Shown here piece by piece: positions 6,750 to 14,791 of a DNA stretch of 64,000 nt. The stretch comes from Symbiopectobacterium purcellii. Lineage in GTDB: Bacteria > Pseudomonadota > Gammaproteobacteria > Enterobacterales > Enterobacteriaceae. Made by a program: the position numbers and the translations under genes. How positions within the stretch are numbered: the first letter of the stretch is position 1; each line of letters opens with the position of its first letter. Where the stretch lies: NCBI RefSeq assembly GCF_019797845.1, contig NZ_CP081864.1:620001-684000 (forward strand). The letters run 5' to 3'. The notes below the pieces were generated by a model. It saw only the letters and a program-made list of their open reading frames with translations. It was not told the origin of the DNA and searched no databases.

Positions 6750-9452
6750 GTGAACCGATTTCCAGTCTGTAGTATTCTCTTTCCTTTTGCAGTCATCATT
6801 CCAGCGATATCTCATGCCACTATGCGTGTCCCGGCAGGGTTTGAAGAGTTGATTCAGGGTCAGGAATTTCAGTCAGAGGTTCAGGTATATGGTCAGTCTC
6901 TTGGCATGGCCCGTATCCGGGTGGACCTTGAAAATATAACCTTTCTTGAGCCTGATAAATTATCGCTGGCCATCGCGAAACTTTACGGCAATCCCTCCGG
7001 ACTTGATTCCCTGCTGACAAAAAAACTTCATCTGCCATTGAGCAGGAATGGCCAGTTATCATGCAGTGCCCACCGGGGGCGTGTCGGCTGTGATTATCTC
7101 AAAACAGACAGCCTCGGTCTTATTTATGATGAAAACAATAATGTAGTCAGACTGTTTCTCAGCGACCGTTACACTCTTCACGAGCCTGAAGACAGTGGTT
7201 ATTACCAGGCCACGCCAGCAGGCCGCAATGCACTTATTCACCAGCAGGCTCTAAATCTGGCCACGACGGGTCAGTATCAATCACTGACATTAAGAGGTAA
7301 TGGCACTCTCGGGCTGGGAGAAACCAGCTATGCCAATGTGGACTGGAGCTGGCTGAGCCAGCGTTCTGGTCATTCCGGTACCCAGCAGGCGGAAGCCTCT
7401 AATGCGTATTTCAGGCAGGATTTTCTGAAACGCATCTATATCCAGGCCGGACTGATGAATTCTCAGGATATCTATACGAATGCGGGGGGGAATATAGCCC
7501 TGAATCAGTTGCCGATAGGGCGCATTCGCGGCTTTCGTATGGGGTCGACTCTGGCGTGGGCAAATAAAAGCAAAATGTCAGCAGGCACGCCTGTGAACCT
7601 GTTTTTACCCCGGGATGCGCGAGTGGATGCCTACCGGGATAATCAGTTGCTCAACACGTTCTACCTCAAAGCCGGCATGCAGTTACTCGATACCAGTATG
7701 TTACCGGCGGGCAGTTACACGCTGACCTTGCGTATTTATGAGAATAACCAGCTCGTACGAACGGAATCACAGCTTTATACCCGCCAGGAGATAGGGTGGG
7801 GGAACGGATTTCAGTGGTTCCTGCAGGCGGGTTCACCGGACAGTGAACGCTCCTCCATGACTACGGATGCTTCACATGAGCATTTTGTCATGCATGCCGG
7901 CGGTCGCCTCCCTCTGACAGACACGCTGGCGCTTACGGCCGGAACGGCTGTACTCAGTGAGTCTGAATATGCCGAAGCGGCAGCCGACTGGCTTCATGGA
8001 TTTGACGCGGGGGGGCAGCTGAGCACGCGGGTCAGCTCGCTGCAAGGCAGCGATGGTTCCCGAGGGAATACCCAGCAGGTGAGTTACAACGATGGTTTCG
8101 CTCTCAGCTTTTACCGCACATCACGGACGGCGGATGACTGTAATGTCCAGCGCTCGCATATTTATGACTTCACGGGCTGCTACAAAAACACCAGCGTGAT
8201 GTTGTCTGTTCCCGTAATGAGCTGGCAGGTCATTGTGGGTTATACCCTTAGCGATAATCAGGGGCGTTATGTTTACCGTCAGGACCTGGATGAAAACAGT
8301 GCTGAATATAATGCCGGTGCCCCCTGGGAACAGGTGTACCAGTCCCGCTCCCGTAGCGAGAACTGGCAGCTTGGTCTGAATCGCAGCTTTGCTGTCAATG
8401 GCCTCAATATAAACACGCGGCTGAGCGCTTATGTCAGAAATGTCAGCACCTACAGCAGCCCCGACAAAGGCGGGTATATCGGGGTATCAATATCCCGCAG
8501 TACGAAACTTTCAGGCGGAGCTCGCCGGACAACCAGCGCCGGCGTCAGCTGGCAGTCTGGACAGCCAAGTGGAAGTCAGCTTGGGTACAGTACATCAATG
8601 ACCCAATATGGCGAAGATAACGGAAATGACCGCATAGGCGTGGCATTGTCAGGCGTCAATACTGATACGGTGAATGGCTCGGTCACCGGAAGTACCGGCA
8701 GTCAGTACGGTGATGGCACGCTGACGGTAAGTGATGCGTGGGACCGTTCAGGAAGCCGCCGGCATACCTTTGGCAGCAGCGGAGCCTACAACTCCTCCCT
8801 GGTGGTGGACCGGTCAGGCGTGGCGCTGGGGCGCTGGAGTAATGACGGCGCGGCCTCAGCCTTTGGTGTCTCCGTCGGGCAGAGTGATGGCGAGACCGGT
8901 TCCCGGGTCAGTATCTCCGGTCTCGGGCGTCGGACGGATATCACAAGCGGGCGGCGGGCAGTGTTTACGACGCAGGGATATCAGGAAAGCAGATTCAGTA
9001 TCAATGAGTCGGGCGTCCCCTCTGACGGGGTGGCGGCTGAAATCACCCGGGGTACGGGCACGACCACGGCCTTTATGGCTCCCGGTAAAATACTTAATAA
9101 AGAGGTTACCGTGAGTCCGCGCTATATCTGGCTCGGCCGGTTGCTTGATGGTTCACGTCAGCCTCTTGAGGGCGCTATCCCCCTCAATGTGGCGTCATGG
9201 ACGTCAGTCGGTGACGGCGGTTTTACCATGGAGACGGAGTCACGCATGGACCAGCTGTACGTTATGCGGGCAGACCGGTTCTGGGTGTGTGCACTGAAGG
9301 TGCGGAAAGTACGCGATGTCGTTCGCTATCTGGGTGCCACCACGTGCCAGCGCACAGATATGGCGCATCTGCCGTCAGCAGAGCGTCGTCAGGTTACCCT
9401 GATGACCGCCGGGTCAGAGCGTACAAACAGCCCGGTAGCAATGACAGACTAA
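6750..9452 (+). CDS. Class 5 fimbrial outer membrane usher (CfaC/CooC/TcfC-like)
   Basis: A 900-residue protein starting at GTG, with a signal peptide ending near SHA. The alternating hydrophobic pattern from about residue 140 to 700 fits an outer membrane beta-barrel. The plug region (GSTLAWANKSKMSAGTPVNL, then DARVDAYRDNQLL, TFYLKAGMQLLDTSMLPAG) and a C-terminal domain with two Cys (WVCALKV, ATTCQRTD) are as in the CfaC/TcfC family. Length fits the usual 850-900. It secretes and assembles the pilins encoded on either side. Confidence 0.92.
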   Translation: MNRFPVCSILFPFAVIIPAISHATMRVPAGFEELIQGQEFQSEVQVYGQSLGMARIRVDLENITFLEPDKLSLAIAKLYGNPSGLDSLLTKKLHLPLSRNGQLSCSAHRGRVGCDYLKTDSLGLIYDENNNVVRLFLSDRYTLHEPEDSGYYQATPAGRNALIHQQALNLATTGQYQSLTLRGNGTLGLGETSYANVDWSWLSQRSGHSGTQQAEASNAYFRQDFLKRIYIQAGLMNSQDIYTNAGGNIALNQLPIGRIRGFRMGSTLAWANKSKMSAGTPVNLFLPRDARVDAYRDNQLLNTFYLKAGMQLLDTSMLPAGSYTLTLRIYENNQLVRTESQLYTRQEIGWGNGFQWFLQAGSPDSERSSMTTDASHEHFVMHAGGRLPLTDTLALTAGTAVLSESEYAEAAADWLHGFDAGGQLSTRVSSLQGSDGSRGNTQQVSYNDGFALSFYRTSRTADDCNVQRSHIYDFTGCYKNTSVMLSVPVMSWQVIVGYTLSDNQGRYVYRQDLDENSAEYNAGAPWEQVYQSRSRSENWQLGLNRSFAVNGLNINTRLSAYVRNVSTYSSPDKGGYIGVSISRSTKLSGGARRTTSAGVSWQSGQPSGSQLGYSTSMTQYGEDNGNDRIGVALSGVNTDTVNGSVTGSTGSQYGDGTLTVSDAWDRSGSRRHTFGSSGAYNSSLVVDRSGVALGRWSNDGAASAFGVSVGQSDGETGSRVSISGLGRRTDITSGRRAVFTTQGYQESRFSINESGVPSDGVAAEITRGTGTTTAFMAPGKILNKEVTVSPRYIWLGRLLDGSRQPLEGAIPLNVASWTSVGDGGFTMETESRMDQLYVMRADRFWVCALKVRKVRDVVRYLGATTCQRTDMAHLPSAERRQVTLMTAGSERTNSPVAMTD

Positions 9453-9487
9453 TACGTTTACACCAATAATCCAGACCGTGAGAGCCG

Positions 9488-10552
9488 ATGAAAACAAACA
9501 TTTATTGCTGGCTGACAGCCCTGTGCTGGCTGGTATCGCTGCCTGTGCTGGCTGACCTGCCGACAAGCAACACGACGACCGTGACGGAGACGATGGACAC
9601 CAGTTCGCTGCCCGCCCCGCTGTATATCTGGAATAAGGTTATCGTTGGCAGCAGTACTGGGACGAACTCAACTAACGTAGGCATGGTCTGTAAAAGCAGC
9701 ACGGACAGCACCAATGGAGCTTGTCCGACAGCCCTTTCTTGGACTGGCTTGGCCCCGGGCTTCATTACGCTGACGTTCACCCAGGACCGCACCGGGCAGA
9801 CAAAGACCCTGACTGTGGCTGGAGTGCGTAATATTGGATCGGCCAATTCATTTAAACCTTGGACCGGGGTAAATTCTGGTGGTCTTTATGCGCCAATACT
9901 TACTTATAGTATCGCGCAGAGTGAGTTAAGCAGCCTGACTGACGGAGTCTGGCGCGCCACTTTGGTGATGGATTACTACAATTATTCTCCAGCTACGTAT
10001 GTGGCCACCTGGACTGCCAGCATCACTCTGACTGTCACCTCAGAAAGTGCCCAGCAGGTGTATTTCCCGGCCTTTGCGTCCACAGATGCAACTGTTGACC
10101 TGGACGTTCGCGGGCTCTTATCGACAACCACAAGCGGTTCGGCCTCGCTGGATATGTGTCTGTATGACGGCGCGAATGCGGCAGGAAAAACGATAATCCT
10201 GTCGCTAAGTGATCAGGGGGCTTCACCTTCAGACCGTACCTCGGGTCTTTTCTCCGTCTACCGGACCGGAGGGAGTGCGGCGGATGCGGCAGACCGCATT
10301 GACTTTGCCATCACGGTAAAAAATCCGGTTACCCGCGCTGCGCAGACGGTGAAGAATGGCGAGTCCATCACCTGGACAGCACCGGATGGGGGGTTCACCG
10401 CACGACTGGTCACCCTGCCAGACTACACGACATCCACGTATTGTGTTCCGGCGCCGCTGACATTTACCACCCAGACTTTTAAGCCCTCAACTAAACACAG
10501 CGGCGATTATACCGGGACGGTGACGGTCACCTATACCCCAAGCACCAGCTGA
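9488..10552 (+). CDS. Class 5 fimbrial tip adhesin / initiator (CblD/CooD/CfaE-like)
   Basis: A 354-residue secreted protein with a signal peptide ending near VLADL. Two domains are expected in this family: an N-terminal adhesin domain (about 22-190, with one Cys pair from MVCKSS and GACPT) and a C-terminal pilin domain (about 195-354, Cys in DMCLYDG and TYCVPAP) that starts assembly. The ending DYTGTVTVTYTPS is the usual pilin-domain last strand. It follows the usher by 35 bases and completes the operon. The adhesin half is the least conserved part, so receptor specificity cannot be read. Confidence 0.88.
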   Translation: MKTNIYCWLTALCWLVSLPVLADLPTSNTTTVTETMDTSSLPAPLYIWNKVIVGSSTGTNSTNVGMVCKSSTDSTNGACPTALSWTGLAPGFITLTFTQDRTGQTKTLTVAGVRNIGSANSFKPWTGVNSGGLYAPILTYSIAQSELSSLTDGVWRATLVMDYYNYSPATYVATWTASITLTVTSESAQQVYFPAFASTDATVDLDVRGLLSTTTSGSASLDMCLYDGANAAGKTIILSLSDQGASPSDRTSGLFSVYRTGGSAADAADRIDFAITVKNPVTRAAQTVKNGESITWTAPDGGFTARLVTLPDYTTSTYCVPAPLTFTTQTFKPSTKHSGDYTGTVTVTYTPSTS

Positions 10553-10635
10553 AAAAACAGCGTTCACCCTGACGGGATGAATCCTTTTTGGGTCATGTAT
10601 TCAATCCCCAATTCCCAAACGAAATGCAACAAAGT

Positions 10636-11034
<399 letters not shown>

Positions 11035-11068
11035 TATGCACCTCTAACTTACACATCAACGTGATGAA

Positions 11069-11477
11069 ATGAAAATAAAAACAACCTTCCTGATTGCAAT
11101 TCTCTCCGTTTTTTTTATCAAATTGCTCCGTTTATATGGCTACCCAGCAACCTGAAAAGAAGGATGTCAGTCTTTTTAAGAAAGGCACTCCGCGTAGCAT
11201 TCTGCTTGGGGAATTTGGGTACCCAATTGCGCAGACTGAGCATGATGGGAAGAAGTGGGATATCTGGAAATTTACTCAAGGGTATGGTGGTGGGGCTAAA
11301 GCTGGGAGGGCTGTTGGACATGCCGCCGCCGATGTATTAACGCTTGGGCAGTGGGAGGTTGTCGGGACTCCAATAGAATCATCCGCAAATGGCAATCGTG
11401 TAGCTTATGAAATTGCTTATGACGAACACGGCAATGTATCTGACGTTATCCTGCTAACCGAGAAAAGCGGCAAATAA
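11069..11477 (+). pseudogene. Small lipoprotein, frameshifted in a T8 tract of the signal peptide
   Basis: From ATG 11069 the frame reads MKIKTTFLIAILSVFF and then runs out of frame. The body of the protein is in the next frame (SNCSVYMATQQPEKKDVSLF, then KKGTPRSILLGEFGYP, ending at 11477). With seven rather than eight T at 11109-11116 the two join as LSVFLSNCSVYMA, a normal lipobox with the lipidated Cys. The body (about 115 residues) has a Gly/Ala-rich centre (GGGAKAGRAVGHAAADV). Function unknown. The frame could be restored by slippage of the T tract or the gene could be dead. Confidence 0.65.
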
Positions 11478-11574
11478 CCCGGGGTTCCGGGTTATTTCTT
11501 ATCCGAATAAATATGCTTCAGAGTATCACCGCAGATTTGCTCTGTGGTGACGACTCACGCCTGGAGAAAAGTCA

Positions 11575-12763
11575 ATGCCAGCAACATCAGAAGATCGGCT
11601 TTTTGGCCTTACAACTTCAGTAGCAGTAAAGCCGCCAGTGGCTATTTCTGCCGATCACAATGTAACAACTTTCGGTGAGCAGAGGATAACCTCGTCAACG
11701 ATGGCGGGAGACAGGGACAGTAACCACAACGCAGGATATGCGCGTCCTGCTGATGAACCAGGATGACAAGCGCGATAATGGGATATGGTTAGCGGGGCCG
11801 GTTATGTGGCGGCGAGCGTCTGACTTTGACGGTGCGAGGGATGTTGCTAATGGGACCATGGTTTTCAGCATTTACGGTGACTGTTGGCAGGTAGAAGGCA
11901 CTAACCCAATTCGCATCGGGTATGACGAAATCACATTCCGTTCCACCTATCCGTTTTCAGGGGATTTGACTCTTTATCAGCGCACTATCCGCGCCCCTGA
12001 TCCGTTTGTGGCACCCTTGCCGCCAATCACCCAACTCGAAGGGAAAATACTGGCGGTTTCTGGCGGTAAGCCTATTGGGGTTTTGCCGGAGTCCGGTAGC
12101 GCGGCTGATGTGTTAATTCAACTAGCCGCAACATCAGGGGCCGGATTGGTTGTGGGAACATCCGGCAATACAGTTCAGACAGAAATTAACGACATTAAAG
12201 AGGATCTGGTTGATATTTCCACAAACGGAGCAAGTAAACTGTCCACTCCCAGAAATATTAACGGCGTTCCGTTTGATGGTACAGCTAACATTACCTTGCC
12301 GTTGGATCTTCCTGTTGGCTCTCCCGTTCCCTATGCCTTATCAACCCCGCCCGCTGGTTGGCTCCAGTGCAACGGCCAGACATTCAACAAAACCACCTAT
12401 CCGCAATTGGCGCTTGCCTATCCGTCTGGAGTGTTACCTGACCTGCGCGGCGAATTTATTCGTGGCTGGGATGATGGGCGCGATGTTGATCCTGGGCGTT
12501 CACTGCTCTCAGCGCAGAATGATGCGATGCAACCGATAACAGCAAAATGGGCTATGGACGATCAAGCCGCCGGTGGAGGTATCGATTATCCCCCCTGCGG
12601 GGCCTTATACATCGACAGCACCGCGAGGGTTAATTACGACGCGGTATCAACACGCAATAGTTTTGGCGCACGCGGGGTGTTTGATTCATCGCTACAAACA
12701 CGAACCGCTAACGAAACCCGCCCGCGCAACATCGCCTTTAACTACATTGTGAGAGCAGCATAA
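11575..12763 (+). pseudogene. Phage tail fibre protein, second copy, frameshifted near its start
   Basis: The true start is ATG 11575 (MPATSEDRLFGLTTSVAVKP), a common tail fibre N-terminus. After MAGD (about 11710) the frame is lost. It continues in another frame as TVTTTQDMRVLLMNQDDKRD, then NGIWLAGPVMWRRASDFDGA, and runs intact from 11738 to 12763 (341 residues). Loss of two bases in a GACACAGG-like stretch would explain the break. The C-terminal tail-collar domain is nearly identical to the copy at 1-472 except about residues 250-290. It forms a unit with the overlapping tfa gene. Confidence 0.8.
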
Positions 12764-13410
12764 TGAGCAACTATTCTACTGATATTGAGACTGCCGAATT
12801 AGGCGAAAATGGACTCAGCAAAAAGGCTGGCTGGATCACTGTCTATCGCGCGCATCATTTCACGCGCGAATACCACAGCGCCAGCATGGAGTATCTCATG
12901 CTTGGTGTAGGCCTTCCCGCCCACAGTTACCCCGATGAACCAGAGTTACCGCCTGTTGGGCAAGCGCTGCATCGCTCGGCTGATGGCAAGTTGTGGGAAT
13001 TTTCACCCGATCATCGCGGGCAAACGGTTTACGGCACAGAAACACGGCAGGAACAGACTGTCACCCAATTCGGCGAACTGCCGGATAATGTCACGTTACT
13101 GAAGCCCGAGACCGAGTTCGATGAGTGGAACGGAAAAAAGTGGGTGACAGACACGAAAGCCCAGCAAGCGGCGGAATCACTAGCTGAGCAGCAGGCGGCA
13201 CAACAGGAGTTAAGCTCACGCCTTACTGTAGCGAATACCCGCATTGAGACGCTGAGCGATGCGGTTGATCTGGATATGGCTACTCATGAAGAGAAAACCG
13301 CGTTAAAGGGGTGGAGAACGTACCGGGTGCAGCTGAGCCGCATTGATATCAGCACAGCGCCGGATATCGACTGGCCGGAAGCGCCCGAAGGTGGAAAAAC
13401 GGTGAATTAG
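12763..13410 (+). CDS. Tail fibre assembly protein, second copy
   Basis: A 215-residue Tfa-family chaperone starting on the last base of the fibre stop codon (TAATG). The first 30 residues match the copy at 469-1101 almost exactly; the middle differs strongly, as expected if each Tfa is adapted to its own fibre. It ends in DISTAPDIDWPEAPE. The stop overlaps by three bases the stop of the convergent Rpn gene, which suggests that gene joined the cassette precisely at its end. Confidence 0.88.
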   Translation: MSNYSTDIETAELGENGLSKKAGWITVYRAHHFTREYHSASMEYLMLGVGLPAHSYPDEPELPPVGQALHRSADGKLWEFSPDHRGQTVYGTETRQEQTVTQFGELPDNVTLLKPETEFDEWNGKKWVTDTKAQQAAESLAEQQAAQQELSSRLTVANTRIETLSDAVDLDMATHEEKTALKGWRTYRVQLSRIDISTAPDIDWPEAPEGGKTVN

Positions 13411-14363
13411 CGTCGGTCGTCGAACAGGGTAGCCAACTCGTCGTCGGAAAGGCCGGTCGACATTTTGACAAGAGTACGTTCAACGCCGTTGGCGAGAAGT
13501 TGCCTTGCAATGTTGAGCGAGGCGGTATGCTCGCCTTCTTGGCGTCCTTCTTGGCGTCCTTCTTGGCGACCTTCTTGGCGACCGAGGTGAATGCCTTCTT
13601 GGCGACCTTCCTGGCGTAGCTGTTCTGCAATGGTCATGACATCCTCCTGATAATCTTGTGTCTGTGCGGCTATGGTATGCAAGAACTGTCTGGTGTCTGA
13701 GGTTTCGCCTCGACCTACAATGTAGTACATCAGGCTACGAAACTGCTCTTTAGGTATCGCCCATAGATTGAGCAGGCGGGCGATATCTCCTGCCAGTTCC
13801 AGCATGTCCCGAGTACGGATGTGTTTTTGCACCAATTCCAGCAGTGCTACCCGCCGATGAGAGAGTATTTCATCATCCGGCATAGCGGTGATATCGACCA
13901 GCGGGAATGCCTGTGTATAGACTGATTCTGCCAGTTCAGGGTCAGTAAAGCAATCGAGCCATTGGGTGCTGTAGGGGTAGGGCGACGTGGTGCCGTGGTA
14001 GAACAGGAGTGGAATGACCACGGGCAAGGTCTCGTTGCCTTGCTCTAGGTGGCGCTGCATGGCTGCCATGCTATAACGCATTAAACGCCACGCCATTAAC
14101 TTCTCAGGGCTACTTTGGTGCTCGATGAGTGTATAAATGTAGCCTCTCCCCGCATTTGTCTGCACGGAATAGAGCATATCCGAACACTGGGTGCGCAGGT
14201 CGTCTTCGATAAAACTGCCGGACTCCATCGCAAGTGTGCTGAAATCACAGCGCTCACGCAGGTGTGGTGGTAGATGGATTTCCAAAAAGTCTCGGGCCAC
14301 AGCGATATCACCGAGAAACTTTTTGAACAGAGAATCATGTTGGGAAAGTGAGGATGTTGTCAT
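13407..14363 (-). CDS. Rpn family recombination-promoting nuclease (PD-(D/E)XK transposase-like)
   Basis: A 318-residue protein of the Rpn/YhgA-like family. The N-terminus HDSLFKKFLGDIAVARDFLE, followed by SDMLYSV and YTLIEHQSSPEKLMAWRLMRY, gives the D...EHQ core of the restriction-like nuclease fold; LPVVIPLLFYHG follows. Family members promote RecA-independent recombination and DNA cleavage in E. coli. Near the C-terminus (about residues 255-282) RQEG occurs five times, with EGIHLG and EGEH, encoded by 12-bp tandem repeats at about 13532-13610 whose number could vary. It lies just inside the right direct repeat. Confidence 0.9.
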   Translation of the reverse strand: MTTSSLSQHDSLFKKFLGDIAVARDFLEIHLPPHLRERCDFSTLAMESGSFIEDDLRTQCSDMLYSVQTNAGRGYIYTLIEHQSSPEKLMAWRLMRYSMAAMQRHLEQGNETLPVVIPLLFYHGTTSPYPYSTQWLDCFTDPELAESVYTQAFPLVDITAMPDDEILSHRRVALLELVQKHIRTRDMLELAGDIARLLNLWAIPKEQFRSLMYYIVGRGETSDTRQFLHTIAAQTQDYQEDVMTIAEQLRQEGRQEGIHLGRQEGRQEGRQEGRQEGEHTASLNIARQLLANGVERTLVKMSTGLSDDELATLFDDRR

Positions 14364-14418
14364 CGGCGAAGTATACCTTGCTCAGGTTACGGTATGCCAT
14401 CGGGATTTCCAGCGCGGG

Positions 14419-14598
14419 GTGAATGTGATTTGTGACACCTAAGGAAGGGTGTTGGAAAGTCGAAATGGACGGCAAGTTATTGATAAAAATGTCGTGTATT
14501 GTCGTGCTTTGTCGTGTTTTGTTGCCTGTTTTTTGAGCGATAAAGTCATTCAATATATTGATAATAATGGTTTTTATTTATTTTAACTCTGCTAAGCA
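14419..14598 (+). repeat. Right 180-bp direct repeat, likely attachment site junction
   Basis: Partner of 2820-2999. It again ends exactly at GCTAAGCA and again holds the four 10-bp units (14490-14529). Beyond it the sequence is the end of a chromosomal gene that overlaps srfC, so this copy marks the border between mobile element and chromosome. The repeat supplies the last codons and stop of that gene (RVKINKNHYYQYIE). Confidence 0.7.
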
Positions 14599-14791
14599 AA
14601 GGATAGCCGCCATCGATGGTAAACCAGTGTTGAGCAGGACTCCAGCTACCGTCAGGTTGGAGGTAGTTTTGCTCATTGTTGCAAATGATAAACGTCAGGC
14701 TGGTCAGCAGTGCTTGCTCGCCGCGCAGGCGGACCATCAGTTGTGCTGTACCCGGCTCTGCTGGTTGGCAGGCGATGATTTTAGCTAGCAT
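14546..14791 (-). pseudogene. Gene downstream of srfC, truncated by the right repeat
   Basis: Starts in the ATGCTAG overlap with the srfC stop, so it is translationally coupled to srfC. The first 66 or so codons (MLAKIIACQPAEPGTAQLMV, then ALLTSLTFII, PDGSWSPAQHWFTIDGGYPL) look like ordinary chromosomal coding sequence. After LLSR the frame enters the 180-bp repeat and stops after 81 residues in Lys/Asn/Tyr-rich codons. The native C-terminus has probably been replaced by integration. I do not recognise the family; the tight coupling says it belongs to the Srf system. Confidence 0.6.
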
